Below are positions 29,045 through 38,548 of a stretch of DNA of 64,000 bases, piece after piece. The notes beneath the pieces are model-generated. The model was given only the letters and a program-made list of their open reading frames with translations. It made no database searches and had not been told where the DNA came from. A program made the translations under genes and the position numbers. The stretch is from Coralliovum pocilloporae (GTDB taxonomy: Bacteria; Pseudomonadota; Alphaproteobacteria; Rhizobiales; Cohaesibacteraceae), in contig NZ_CP132542.1 of NCBI RefSeq assembly GCF_030845175.1, positions 992,001-1,056,000 on the forward strand. The letters are read 5' to 3'. The stretch's first letter is position 1; the number at the start of each line of letters is the position of its first letter.

Positions 29045-30748
29045 ATGAGCTACGCAGCACCCTCCATGGAGGAATTTGAGGCCCTTCTCGAAGAATCGTT
29101 CCAGAAAACGGAACTGATGGAAGGCCAGGTCGTCAACGGTACGGTTATTGCAATCGAGAAAGACCAGGCGATCATTGACGTTGGTCTGAAAGTTGAAGGC
29201 CGCGTTCCGCTGAAAGAATTCGGCGCAGCCGCCAAGAATGGCGAGCTGGTTGTCGGAACCGAAGTTGAAGTTTACCTCGACCGCGTCGAAAACGCCCTCG
29301 GTGAAGCTATCCTCTCCCGCGACAAAGCCCGTCGTGAGGAAAGCTGGGTTCGCCTTGAGAAGGCTTTCGAAGCCGGCGAAAAAACCCAGGGCGTTATCTT
29401 CAACCAGGTCAAAGGCGGCTTCACCGTCGATCTGGATGGCGCAGTGGCCTTCCTGCCACGCAGCCAGGTGGATATTCGTCCGGTTCGCGACGTAACCCCG
29501 CTGATGAACAACCCGCAGCCGTTCCAGATCCTGAAAATGGACAAGCGTCGCGGCAACATCGTGGTTTCCCGTCGCGTGGTTCTCGAAGAGACCCGTGCCG
29601 AGCAGCGCTCTGAAATCGTCCAGAACCTCGAAGAAGGTCAGGTCGTTGAAGGCGTTGTCAAGAACATCACCGATTACGGTGCGTTCGTTGATCTCGGCGG
29701 CATTGACGGTCTGCTGCACGTCACCGACATTGCATGGCGTCGCATCAACCATCCGAGCGAAGTTCTGACCATCGGCCAGACGGTCAAGGTTCAGATCATC
29801 CGCGTCAACCACGAGACACACCGCATCAGCCTCGGCATGAAGCAGCTGGAAAGCGATCCGTGGGAAGGTATCGAAGCGAAATACCCGCTCGAAGCCAAAT
29901 TCTCCGGTCGTGTTACGAACATCACCGACTACGGTGCGTTCGTCGAGCTGGAGCCAGGCATCGAAGGCCTTATCCACGTTTCCGAAATGTCCTGGACCAA
30001 GAAAAACGTCCATCCGGGCAAGGTGGTTTCCACCAGCCAGGAAGTGGAAGTCATGGTTCTCGAAGTGGATCCGGTCAAGCGTCGTATCTCTCTCGGCCTC
30101 AAGCAGACCCTCGACAATCCGTGGGATGCCTTTGCTGCTAACCACCCGATCGGTGCAACCGTTGAAGGTGAAGTCAAGAACAAGACCGAGTTCGGTCTGT
30201 TCATCGGCCTTGAAGGCGATGTTGACGGCATGGTTCACCTGTCCGATCTGGACTGGAACCGCCCGGGCGAGCAGGTCATCGACGAGTTCAACAAGGGCGA
30301 CATGGTCAAAGCCATCGTTCTTGACGTGGATATCGATAAAGAGCGTATCTCCCTCGGCATCAAGCAGCTTGAAGGCGATCCGTTTGAATCTGCCGCATCT
30401 GGCGGAGAAGTTCGCAAGGGTGCAGTTGTTACCTGTGAAGTTGTTGAAGTCCAGGATGGTGGTCTTGAAGTCAAGATCGCTGACACAGACGTTACAGCTT
30501 ACCTGCGTCGTGCAGACCTCAGCCGCGATCGCTCCGAACAGCGTCCTGAGCGTTTTGCCGTTGGCGACAAAATCGATGCACGCGTCACCCAGTTCGACAA
30601 GCGCAGCCGCAAGGTTTCCGTGTCGATCAAAGCTCTGGAGATCGCAGAAGAGAAAGAAGCAGTCGCACAGTTCGGCTCTTCCGACTCCGGCGCATCTCTC
30701 GGCGACATTCTCGGCGCTGCCCTCAAGGCCCGCGAAGACGACGAATAA
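29045..30748 (+). CDS. rpsA: 30S ribosomal protein S1
   Basis: 567 residues from the ATG at 29045 (AGGAGC before it; the open frame reaches 28919 but the added residues are not S1-like). Six S1/OB repeats are visible from recurrent YGAFVDLGG, YGAFVELEPG and RISLGMKQL/RISLGLKQ motifs. It brings mRNA to the 30S subunit. Codon use is strongly biased, which creates a long spurious open frame on the other strand. The 185-bp leader after cmk may carry the promoter and autogenous control; I saw no recognisable element. Confidence 0.98.
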   Translation: MSYAAPSMEEFEALLEESFQKTELMEGQVVNGTVIAIEKDQAIIDVGLKVEGRVPLKEFGAAAKNGELVVGTEVEVYLDRVENALGEAILSRDKARREESWVRLEKAFEAGEKTQGVIFNQVKGGFTVDLDGAVAFLPRSQVDIRPVRDVTPLMNNPQPFQILKMDKRRGNIVVSRRVVLEETRAEQRSEIVQNLEEGQVVEGVVKNITDYGAFVDLGGIDGLLHVTDIAWRRINHPSEVLTIGQTVKVQIIRVNHETHRISLGMKQLESDPWEGIEAKYPLEAKFSGRVTNITDYGAFVELEPGIEGLIHVSEMSWTKKNVHPGKVVSTSQEVEVMVLEVDPVKRRISLGLKQTLDNPWDAFAANHPIGATVEGEVKNKTEFGLFIGLEGDVDGMVHLSDLDWNRPGEQVIDEFNKGDMVKAIVLDVDIDKERISLGIKQLEGDPFESAASGGEVRKGAVVTCEVVEVQDGGLEVKIADTDVTAYLRRADLSRDRSEQRPERFAVGDKIDARVTQFDKRSRKVSVSIKALEIAEEKEAVAQFGSSDSGASLGDILGAALKAREDDE

Positions 30749-30775
30749 GCCGAACGCTTTTCAAAACAAAATCGG

Positions 30776-30803
30776 AACCCGGGGCAATAGCTCCGGGTTT
30801 TTT
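30776..30803 (+). terminator. Intrinsic terminator after rpsA
   Basis: AACCCGGGGC-AATA-GCTCCGGGTT hairpin followed by TTTTTTGTT, 28 bp past the rpsA stop. Confidence 0.9.
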
Positions 30804-30918
30804 GTTGCGTGCAAGACTTCCTTATCTAAAGATGGAGTGAGCATCGACGATCCTTGTCTTGCTGCTCCTGATTGCGTATATCCGGGACACCTGTTTTTCC
30901 TGACACGTGAGTGAACTT

Positions 30919-31890
30919 ATGTCCCTTGATCTTGACGCTGTTCTTGACCGCAGGCGTCTCAGACGCAAACTGACCGTCTGGCGGGTGATTGCCTTCGCAC
31001 TCGTGGCAGGCCTGATCGTGGTCGCTGCCAGCAGCATTCTTGATCAGTTTGGCGGGGATCATGTGGCCCGTGTCTCTATTCACGGCTTCATCTCGGAAGA
31101 TCCGAACCAGCTGGCCATGCTGAAGCAGATCGAGAAGGACAAGAAGATCAAGGCGGTCATTGTCAGCATTGATTCTCCCGGCGGCTCCACCGCTGGCGGA
31201 GAAGCCCTGTATGAAGCGCTGCGCCGCATTGCCGAGAAAAAACCCATGGTAGCCACCATGAGCACGGTCGCGGCATCCGCCGGATATATGGTTGCCCTTG
31301 CGTCAGATCACATCCTGGCACGCCGCACCACCATTACCGGGTCCATTGGCGTTATCTTCCAGTCACCAGATGCATCAAAACTGCTGAATACCGTCGGCAT
31401 CTCCTTTGAAGAGATCAAGAGTTCTCCGCTCAAAGCCGAGCCTGATCCACTGACGCCCACAACCGATGAAGCCCGTGAAATGGTCCGCTCTGTCATCCTT
31501 GATACATATGACTGGTTTGTAGACCTGGTGGCTGAACGACGTCCGTTTGACCGGGACACGGCGCTGGCTCTCGCGGATGGCCGGATCTTTTCAGGTCGCC
31601 AGGCCGTCGAAGCCAGACTTGTGGATGCCATCGGCGCTCAGGAAGAGGCGAGAGACTGGCTGAACACGGAGCACAAGGTCGCAACCGACCTGCCGTTGCG
31701 GGACTGGAAGCCCCACAATCCTGAAGAGGAGTTCGGTTTTCTGGGCCGGGCATTAACCGGCATCCGGGAAATTTCAGGACTTTCTGGCCTTTTGGGGCAA
31801 TTATCTCAGCAGTTTGAGGGCATTAAACACCCTACTGCGCTTGACGGACTACGTTCGGTTTGGCAACCTCAACCCTCACAGGGTGAATAA
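30919..31890 (+). CDS. sppA: Signal peptide peptidase SppA, 36K type
   Basis: 323 residues from the ATG at 30919 (a GTG four codons upstream is possible; neither has a good ribosome-binding site). One N-terminal membrane anchor (~20-42); a Clp-fold S49 domain with DSPGGST, the catalytic Ser in [10 protein letters not shown] and the general-base Lys in [11 protein letters not shown]. It degrades cleaved signal peptides in the inner membrane. The short length is the single-domain type usual in alphaproteobacteria. Confidence 0.93.
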   Translation: MSLDLDAVLDRRRLRRKLTVWRVIAFALVAGLIVVAASSILDQFGGDHVARVSIHGFISEDPNQLAMLKQIEKDKKIKAVIVSIDSPGGSTAGGEALYEALRRIAEKKPMVATMSTVAASAGYMVALASDHILARRTTITGSIGVIFQSPDASKLLNTVGISFEEIKSSPLKAEPDPLTPTTDEAREMVRSVILDTYDWFVDLVAERRPFDRDTALALADGRIFSGRQAVEARLVDAIGAQEEARDWLNTEHKVATDLPLRDWKPHNPEEEFGFLGRALTGIREISGLSGLLGQLSQQFEGIKHPTALDGLRSVWQPQPSQGE

Positions 31891-31937
31891 TTAGAACAAT
31901 TCAACATCCACTACGTTCATCTCAGAGGAAGCGCGTT

Positions 31938-32219
31938 ATGATCAAGTCCGAGCTGGTTCAAAGGATTGCAGAACAAAATCCGCATCTTTATCAGAGGGAC
32001 GTCGAGAATATCGTCAACGCTATTCTGGATGAGGTCATTGACGCGATGGCGCGCGGAGATCGGGTCGAATTGCGCGGCTTCGGTGCGTTTTCCGTCAAGA
32101 ACCGCCCGGCCCGCGTCGGCCGCAATCCACGGACCGGTGAAACCGTATCCGTGGATGAGAAACATGTGCCGTTCTTCAAGACCGGCAAGGAAATGCGCGA
32201 GCGCCTTAACGACGGCTGA
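31938..32219 (+). CDS. ihfB: Integration host factor beta subunit
   Basis: 93 residues; AGAGGAAG precedes the ATG. HU/IHF fold with [11 protein letters not shown] and the DNA-intercalating arm [25 protein letters not shown] at the end is IHF-beta-like. It bends DNA, and IHF often assists sigma-54 activators such as the one in this window. Confidence 0.96.
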   Translation: MIKSELVQRIAEQNPHLYQRDVENIVNAILDEVIDAMARGDRVELRGFGAFSVKNRPARVGRNPRTGETVSVDEKHVPFFKTGKEMRERLNDG

Positions 32220-32318
32220 GCGTCTTTCAAATAATCCTTATCCAGTCGTTTCTCAGCTTGGCAAATCATCGCCGAGATGATTGAATAGCGTTGTTTATAT
32301 GCGTCGCGGGAGACAAGC

Positions 32319-32687
32319 GTGGTTCGCCTGTTCAAATTGCTGATCCTTATTCCAATCACCATTGTGACGGTGATTTTTCTGGTGATCAACAGAGCACCGG
32401 TGACGCTGACATTTGACCCGTTTTCATCCGACGCACCGGCCTTCACCCTGACTTTACCGCTGTTCATCATCATTGTTGCCTGTTTCGCACTTGGTGTTCT
32501 TGCAGGTGGCATTGGCGCCTGGATGAAGCAGGGCAAGTGGCGCAAGGCAGCCCGTGACACCCAGTACGAAGCCGCACGATGGCGTAGACGTGCCGGGCAG
32601 CTCAAGGATGAGCAGGAGCGCGCGCGCACAACAGCTGACACCAGCCTGTCAGCCCTTCCCGCGCCTCAGAACAGAACTGCAGCCTGA
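32319..32687 (+). CDS. LapA-domain (DUF1049) inner-membrane protein
   Basis: 122 residues from a GTG preceded by GGGAG. Two membrane helices (about 5-24 and 44-68) flank a short loop with NRAPVTLTFDPF, then a basic, coiled C-terminal tail. This is the LapA/DUF1049 layout; the family is associated with lipopolysaccharide assembly in E. coli. Its position after ihfB is conserved. Confidence 0.88.
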   Translation: MVRLFKLLILIPITIVTVIFLVINRAPVTLTFDPFSSDAPAFTLTLPLFIIIVACFALGVLAGGIGAWMKQGKWRKAARDTQYEAARWRRRAGQLKDEQERARTTADTSLSALPAPQNRTAA

Positions 32688-32815
32688 TTATTCAGGTTTC
32701 CCTTCTGCCCTATTGAACCGATTGCTGCATGCATCTCTATGCATGAGAATGCGATCCTGTGTTCATCATCAAATCGTCTGCCCAAGCCATAGCCTTACAC
32801 GGATAGAGTGATCCC

Positions 32816-33466
32816 ATGACCCTAGACATCAAAACGTGCGGACTGAGCACCCCGGAGACAGTTGACGCGGCTCTTGACGCAGGCGCCGATATGATCGGAT
32901 TTGTCTTCTTTCCCAAATCCCCCCGTGCCGTCACAGCTGACCGCGCTGCTGAACTGGCAAAACCCGCTCGTAACAGAACAGCCATCGTGTCGCTCAGCGT
33001 CAATATGGATGATGCCGGACTTGAAGCCATCGTCAGCATATTGAAACCGGATCTGCTGCAGCTGCATGGTTCGGAAACGCCTGAACGCGTCCGGGAGGTG
33101 AAGGAGAAATTCGGCCGTCCGGTCATGAAAGCCATCGGGGTGGCAAACGCCGGAGACCTTGACGTGATCACATCCTATCAGGGAGTAGCCGACAGGCTAC
33201 TCATTGATGCAAAGCCACCGAAAGATGCCGATCTTCCAGGCGGGAATGGTCTCGCCTTTGACTGGCGACTGATCGAACGCCTTTCTGAGGAAACGCCTTT
33301 CATGCTGTCCGGCGGGCTGACTGTTGACAATGTGGCTGACGCCATCCGGATGACCCATCCGGGCGGTGTGGATGTTTCCTCTGGCATAGAACGGGAAAAG
33401 GGCATCAAGGACCCGGATCTCATTTATCAGTTTATCAGACATGCACGCGAGGCCGTTCAGGCCTGA
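32816..33466 (+). CDS. trpF: Phosphoribosylanthranilate isomerase
   Basis: 216 residues. KTCGLSTPE at the N-terminus with the catalytic Cys, DMIGFVFFPKSPR, LQLHGSE, and SGGLTVDNV near the end, all typical TrpF barrel motifs; the catalytic Asp lies in LIDAKPP. Third step of the tryptophan branch; first gene of a trpFBA run. Confidence 0.96.
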   Translation: MTLDIKTCGLSTPETVDAALDAGADMIGFVFFPKSPRAVTADRAAELAKPARNRTAIVSLSVNMDDAGLEAIVSILKPDLLQLHGSETPERVREVKEKFGRPVMKAIGVANAGDLDVITSYQGVADRLLIDAKPPKDADLPGGNGLAFDWRLIERLSEETPFMLSGGLTVDNVADAIRMTHPGGVDVSSGIEREKGIKDPDLIYQFIRHAREAVQA

Positions 33467-33484
33467 TCCTCAAGGAGCTGTTCC

Positions 33485-34717
33485 ATGGCACAGACAGAAA
33501 ACCAGCGCGCGAATTCCCTCAGAACCGGTCCGGATGAAGAGGGTTTCTTTGGCATATTCGGCGGACGTTTCGTCCCGGAAACGCTCATGCCGCTTATTCT
33601 GGATCTGGAACAGGCCTGGATGGAGGCTCGTGAGGACCCTGTCTTTCAGAGCGAACTCTACCAGCTCAATAAATACTACACGGGCCGCCCAAGCCCGCTC
33701 TATTTCGCAGAACGCCTGACCGAGCATCTGGGCGGAGCGAAAGTCTATTTCAAGCGGGACGAGCTCAACCACACCGGCAGCCACAAGATCAACAATTGCC
33801 TGGGCCAGATCCTGCTTGCAAAGCGCATGGGAAAAACCCGCATCATTGCAGAAACCGGTGCCGGGCAGCATGGCGTGGCATCTGCAACGGTTTGCGCCCG
33901 CTTCGGTTATCCCTGTGAGGTCTATATGGGCAAGACCGACGTGGAGCGGCAAAGTCCCAATGTCTTCCGCATGCGATTGCTTGGCGCTGAGGTCCATCCG
34001 GTCACCGCCGGGGCGGGCACGCTGAAAGATGCCATGAACGAAGCAATCCGCGACTGGGTCACCAATGTGGACAGTACCTACTACATCATCGGGACAGCAG
34101 CAGGAATGCACCCCTATCCGATGATGGTCCGCGACTTCCAGTCCGTTATCGGCAAGGAAGTCAGGACCCAGATGATGGAAGCGGAAGGCCGCCTGCCTGA
34201 TGCGGTCGTCGCCTGCATTGGCGGCGGATCAAACGCCATCGGTCTGTTCCACCCTTTCCTTGATGACGAGGATGTGGAGATCATCGGCGTGGAAGCCGGA
34301 GGCAAGGGCCTTCAGGGCGACGAACATTGCGCCAGTCTCGCAGGCGGCCGCCCCGGCGTTCTTCACGGTAACCGGACGTATCTGCTGCAGAATGATGACG
34401 GCCAGATCCTCGAAGGCCATTCCATTTCGGCCGGTCTTGATTACCCCGGCATCGGGCCGGAACATTCCTGGCTGAAAGAAACGGGCCGGGTCCGGTACAT
34501 TTCGGCAACCGATCAGGAAGCGCTTGAGGCCTTCCAGCTCTGCACCCGGCTTGAGGGTATTATTCCGGCTCTCGAACCAAGTCACGCCCTGGCAAAGGTC
34601 ATGGAAATCGCACCCACCATGGCGAAGGACCAGATCATCGTCATGAACCTCTGCGGACGCGGCGACAAGGACGTCTTTACCGTCGCCAAACTGCTCGGCG
34701 TCGATATTGAAGGATAA
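33485..34717 (+). CDS. trpB: Tryptophan synthase beta subunit
   Basis: 410 residues, 18 bp after trpF. PLP Lys in [15 protein letters not shown], and the phosphate-binding GGGSNAIG. Condenses indole with serine to make tryptophan; forms a complex with TrpA, encoded 5 bp downstream. Confidence 0.98.
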   Translation: MAQTENQRANSLRTGPDEEGFFGIFGGRFVPETLMPLILDLEQAWMEAREDPVFQSELYQLNKYYTGRPSPLYFAERLTEHLGGAKVYFKRDELNHTGSHKINNCLGQILLAKRMGKTRIIAETGAGQHGVASATVCARFGYPCEVYMGKTDVERQSPNVFRMRLLGAEVHPVTAGAGTLKDAMNEAIRDWVTNVDSTYYIIGTAAGMHPYPMMVRDFQSVIGKEVRTQMMEAEGRLPDAVVACIGGGSNAIGLFHPFLDDEDVEIIGVEAGGKGLQGDEHCASLAGGRPGVLHGNRTYLLQNDDGQILEGHSISAGLDYPGIGPEHSWLKETGRVRYISATDQEALEAFQLCTRLEGIIPALEPSHALAKVMEIAPTMAKDQIIVMNLCGRGDKDVFTVAKLLGVDIEG

Positions 34718-34722
34718 GGCAG

Positions 34723-35565
34723 ATGACAGACACACGCATTGACCGTCGTTTCGCCAGATTGCGCGACGAGAACCGTCCGGCACTGGTCACATTCATCACT
34801 GCCGGAGATCCATCTGAAGAGGTCGGCCAGGCCATTCTTGACGCTCTGCCGCAGGCAGGTGCTGATATTATCGAGCTCGGCATGCCCTTCTCGGACCCGA
34901 TGGCCGAAGGTATTCCCATTCAGCTGTCATCACAAAGAGCCCTGAATGCGGGACAGACCCTGACAAAAACACTCGATATGGTTAAGGCGTTCAGAACCAG
35001 GGATAATGAAACCCCCATTGTCCTGATGGGGTATTACAATCCGATCTACTCCTATGGATCAGAGCGATTCCTGGATGATGCCAAAGACGCTGGTGTTGAC
35101 GGCTTCATCATTGTCGACCTCCCGCCCGAAGTTGATACCGAGCTCTGTATTCCGGCAGTCAAACGCGGTTTGAATTTCATCCGTCTGGCCACGCCAACCA
35201 CAGACGGGAAGCGGCTTCCCCGTGTCTTGCAGAACACCTCCGGCTTTGTCTACTATGTCTCCATCAAAGGCATAACAGGCACTGCCGCACCGGACAGCAG
35301 CGCGGTTTCAGAGGCTGTCACGCGGATCAAGTCCCATACCGATCTGCCTGTTGCAGTGGGATTTGGTGTCAAGACACCGGAACAGGCAAGAGAGCTCGGG
35401 CGCACCTCTGACGGGGTTGTTGTCGGCTCTGCTCTGGTGGAAGCGATAAGAACAAGTCTTGACTCAAACGGCAATGCCACGGAAAAGACAGTTTCAGCCG
35501 TTAGCGACCTGGTTCGGTCTCTGGCGGACGGGGTATGTTCGGCGCGATCCGCCGCAGCCGAATAA
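34723..35565 (+). CDS. trpA: Tryptophan synthase alpha subunit
   Basis: 280 residues. Catalytic Glu in [15 protein letters not shown], loop 2 Asp ([13 protein letters not shown]), and [10 protein letters not shown]. Cleaves indole-glycerol phosphate and channels indole to TrpB. Confidence 0.97.
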   Translation: MTDTRIDRRFARLRDENRPALVTFITAGDPSEEVGQAILDALPQAGADIIELGMPFSDPMAEGIPIQLSSQRALNAGQTLTKTLDMVKAFRTRDNETPIVLMGYYNPIYSYGSERFLDDAKDAGVDGFIIVDLPPEVDTELCIPAVKRGLNFIRLATPTTDGKRLPRVLQNTSGFVYYVSIKGITGTAAPDSSAVSEAVTRIKSHTDLPVAVGFGVKTPEQARELGRTSDGVVVGSALVEAIRTSLDSNGNATEKTVSAVSDLVRSLADGVCSARSAAAE

Positions 35566-35618
35566 GCAGATGAACGCCGCCATATTGGCTCTGGCGTCTA
35601 ACAGACAGGACGGAACCG

Positions 35619-36581
35619 GTGAACTGGATTAACAACGTCGTTCGACCGAAAATCAGATCGCTGCTGCCCAAGCGCGAGGTCCCGGACAATCTCTGGATCA
35701 AATGTCCGGAATCCGGTGAGATGGTTTTCCATCGCGATCTGGAAGCCAACCAGTGGGTCATTCCCAATTCCGGCTACCATATGAAGGTGCCCGCACGGGG
35801 CAGGCTGGAAAATCTGTTCGACGATGCCACATGGGATGACATTGAGTTACCTGATGTTGCCATTGATCCGCTCAAGTTCCGTGACGAGCGGAAATATACT
35901 GATCGTCTGAAGGACGCCCGTGCGAAGACCGGACGCAACGATGCTATCCTTGCAGGCACCGGCAAGGTGTTTGGCCAGCCGGTCACCGCAGCGGTTCAGG
36001 ACTTCAACTTCATGGGCGGCTCCCTGGGCATGGCAGCAGGTGAAGGCCTCGTCACGTCCATGGAAAAGGCCGTTGAGCTGAAAACCCCTTATGTGCTGTT
36101 TGCCTCTTCTGGTGGCGCGCGCATGCAGGAAGGCATCCTGTCCCTCATGCAGATGCCGCGCACAACAGTTGCGGTTCAGGAACTGCGTGAAAACGGCCTG
36201 CCTTATATTGTGGTTCTGACCAATCCGACAACAGGCGGCGTCACTGCATCCTATGCAATGCTGGGCGATATTCATCTGGCAGAACCTGGCGCACTCATCG
36301 GCTTTGCCGGTCCACGCGTGATCGAACAGACCATTCGGGAAAAGCTGCCAGCCGGTTTCCAGCGCTCCGAGTATCTCAAGGATCACGGTATGGTCGACAT
36401 GGTCGTTCATCGCCATGAACTGAAGCAGACCATCTCAAATCTCTGCTCAATCCTGATGAAATGGCAGCCGGAAGACACAGCGGTCGTCCCTGTTGAAGAA
36501 CCTGAAGAAGCAGAAGTTCCAGCAGATGAGCCCGCAGCAGACGAGGCGACAGAAACCACGGCCCAGACCGAACAGGCCTGA
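35619..36581 (+). CDS. accD: Acetyl-CoA carboxylase carboxyltransferase beta subunit, zinc ribbon incomplete
   Basis: 320 residues from a GTG start. The carboxyltransferase core is intact ([41 protein letters not shown]). The N-terminal ribbon that holds four Cys in E. coli AccD reads CPESGEMV and VIPNSGYHM, so three of four zinc ligands are missing. I recall similar ribbons in other alphaproteobacterial AccD proteins, so I read it as a lineage trait rather than decay. The C-terminal ~40 residues are a Glu/Ala-rich acidic tail. Confidence 0.96.
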   Translation: MNWINNVVRPKIRSLLPKREVPDNLWIKCPESGEMVFHRDLEANQWVIPNSGYHMKVPARGRLENLFDDATWDDIELPDVAIDPLKFRDERKYTDRLKDARAKTGRNDAILAGTGKVFGQPVTAAVQDFNFMGGSLGMAAGEGLVTSMEKAVELKTPYVLFASSGGARMQEGILSLMQMPRTTVAVQELRENGLPYIVVLTNPTTGGVTASYAMLGDIHLAEPGALIGFAGPRVIEQTIREKLPAGFQRSEYLKDHGMVDMVVHRHELKQTISNLCSILMKWQPEDTAVVPVEEPEEAEVPADEPAADEATETTAQTEQA

Positions 36582-36591
36582 AACACGCAAA

Positions 36592-36613
36592 GCTGAGCCG
36601 AACCCGGCTCAGC
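36592..36613 (+). terminator. Hairpin after accD
   Basis: GCTGAGCCG-AACC-CGGCTCAGC is a perfect 9-bp stem 10 bp after the accD stop. There is no T run, so it may be a weak terminator or mRNA 3'-end stabiliser before folC. Confidence 0.55.
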
Positions 36614-36733
36614 ATGATTCTGTAGTTTGAGAACACCTGGATACATGCGATCCCTTAGAGTGAGGCGTCTCATGGTCCAGGGGCAGGACAGTCTCCGGCC
36701 TTTCGGCCGTTCCCTTAGAAAAGGCTGGGCTCC

Positions 36734-38050
36734 ATGGCGGATTCCACAGCAATCCTTGATCGCCTGATCAAGCTCCACCCACGCGCGATTGATCTCTCTC
36801 TGGGCCGGATGGAACGGCTTCTGGAAGCCATTGGTCATCCGGAGAAACGTCTGCCACCGGTTCTGCATGTGGCAGGGACAAACGGCAAGGGCTCAACCGG
36901 CGCCTTCATGCGGTCCATTCTGGAAGCATCCGGCCTCGCTGTTCATGTCTACACGTCCCCCCATCTCGTTCGCTTTCATGAGCGCATACGACTGGGCAAA
37001 CCGGGCGGTGGCCACTTTGTGGACGAAGACATTCTGGTTCAGGCCCTGCTGGATTGTGAAGCCGCCAACAGCGGTGAACCCATTACCCTGTTCGAAATCA
37101 CCACAGCCGCCGCGCTGAAGCTCTTTGCTGATCACCCAGCTGATGTCCTGATCATGGAAGTCGGCCTTGGCGGTCGTCTGGACGCAACCAATGTGATTGA
37201 TGAACCTCTGGTCTCTGTCATCACACCGGTTTCAGTCGACCATGAAGGGTTCCTCGGGTCATCCATTACAGGCATTGCAAAAGAGAAGGCCGGTATTCTC
37301 AAATCCGAGCGTCCCGGCATTCTGGCTCCACAGACCGATGAAGTCCGCGACACCATAGAAACCATCGCCGCAAGCCTCTCGGCACCTCTGTCCATCGCCA
37401 ATCAGGACTGGCAGGTCTATGAGGAAAACGGCCGGATGATCTATCAGGATACGCACGGGCTGATGGATTTGCCCATGCCGAGGCTTCCCGGCCATCATCA
37501 GATCTGGAATGCTGGCACTGCCATCGCCGCACTGCGCGCAGCGCACTACCTGCCCGATGCAGATGTTATTGAGCGCGGGCTCCTGTCAACAACCTGGCCC
37601 GCACGGATGCAACGCCTGACGGAGGGCCATTTTGTCGAACAGGCCGGATCAGATGTAGAAATCTGGGTTGATGGCGGTCACAATCCTGGCGCAGGCATTG
37701 TCATCGCGCAGGCTCTTGCGGATCTGGAAGAGCGGTCTCCAAAGCCGCTTTACATGATCGCGGGCATGATCAACACCAAGGAGCCTGTCGGGTACTTCAA
37801 ACCGTTCACCGGTCTGGCCCGGACAGTGATAGCGGTTCCTGTCACCATGTCGGATGCAGGCATTCCCCCTGTAGACCTGATCGCCTTTGTTACAGAAGCC
37901 GGGCTGAACGGACTTGAAACATCATCTCTGTCAGAAGCCTTTGACCTCGCCCTGAAAGAAATCGGCGATGGCCCGGCCCGTATTCTGTTCTGCGGCTCTC
38001 TCTATCTTGCCGGCGAAGTGCTCGAACAGAACGGCACCCTGCCTGCCTGA
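36734..38050 (+). CDS. folC: Bifunctional folylpolyglutamate synthase / dihydrofolate synthase
   Basis: 438 residues. Mur-ligase type ATP loop GTNGKGST at ~48-55, YTSPHLVRFHERI, the metal-binding region EVGLGGRLDATNV and DGGHNPG. Adds glutamates to (dihydro)folate. The place after accD is widely conserved in alphaproteobacteria. Confidence 0.97.
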   Translation: MADSTAILDRLIKLHPRAIDLSLGRMERLLEAIGHPEKRLPPVLHVAGTNGKGSTGAFMRSILEASGLAVHVYTSPHLVRFHERIRLGKPGGGHFVDEDILVQALLDCEAANSGEPITLFEITTAAALKLFADHPADVLIMEVGLGGRLDATNVIDEPLVSVITPVSVDHEGFLGSSITGIAKEKAGILKSERPGILAPQTDEVRDTIETIAASLSAPLSIANQDWQVYEENGRMIYQDTHGLMDLPMPRLPGHHQIWNAGTAIAALRAAHYLPDADVIERGLLSTTWPARMQRLTEGHFVEQAGSDVEIWVDGGHNPGAGIVIAQALADLEERSPKPLYMIAGMINTKEPVGYFKPFTGLARTVIAVPVTMSDAGIPPVDLIAFVTEAGLNGLETSSLSEAFDLALKEIGDGPARILFCGSLYLAGEVLEQNGTLPA

Positions 38051-38072
38051 TCCTGAAAACAACTCTGAAACA

Positions 38073-38103
38073 AAAAAGCCCGGAACGCATGTCCGGGCTT
38101 TTT
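38073..38103. terminator. Bidirectional terminator between folC and trxA
   Basis: AAAAAGCCCGGA and TCCGGGCTTTTT form a 12-bp stem around 7 nt, between convergent gene ends. Confidence 0.92.
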
Positions 38104-38123
38104 GCATATCTGTCGGTCAGTGA

Positions 38124-38453
38124 TCAGACTTCGCCATTGATCCAGTTGACCACATCGTTTTTGGAGTTGAGGCCACCAACACCAATCTTCATGGCAGCTG
38201 GCTCCCCATCCTTGAAGATCAGCAGCATCGGGATGGAACGAACGCCATAATTGGCCGCAACAGCCTGGTTCTCGTCCACATTGACCTTGGCCACTTTGAC
38301 CTTGCCACCGAGGTCAGCTGCAGCATCTTCGAGCAGCGGAGACAGAGCCTTGCACGGGCCGCACCATGGTGCCCAGAAGTCTACCACTACCGGCTCGGAT
38401 GAATTCAGAACATCTTCCTGGAAGGAAGCATCGGTTACATTAATGGTCGCCAT
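38124..38453 (-). CDS. trxA: Thioredoxin
   Basis: 109 residues from the ATG at 38453, the usual family start (upstream in-frame sequence is not thioredoxin-like). Active site WCGPC (Cys31, Cys34), cis-Pro in RSIPML, buried Asp in VVVDFWAPW. General disulfide reductant. It follows addA in the same direction, 95 bp downstream. Confidence 0.97.
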   Translation of the reverse strand: MATINVTDASFQEDVLNSSEPVVVDFWAPWCGPCKALSPLLEDAAADLGGKVKVAKVNVDENQAVAANYGVRSIPMLLIFKDGEPAAMKIGVGGLNSKNDVVNWINGEV

Positions 38454-38548
38454 TGTACCCACTTTCTTTGCCCGGGATCGCCAATCAGAGCGATCCACTT
38501 GATTTCACAGGTCAGCTGAAACTGTTTCAGCGCCTGAAAGTTCAATCT

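Noticed and set aside
29033-30238. 401-codon minus-strand open frame
   Set aside because: Exact antisense of rpsA, whose strong codon bias leaves the opposite frame open.
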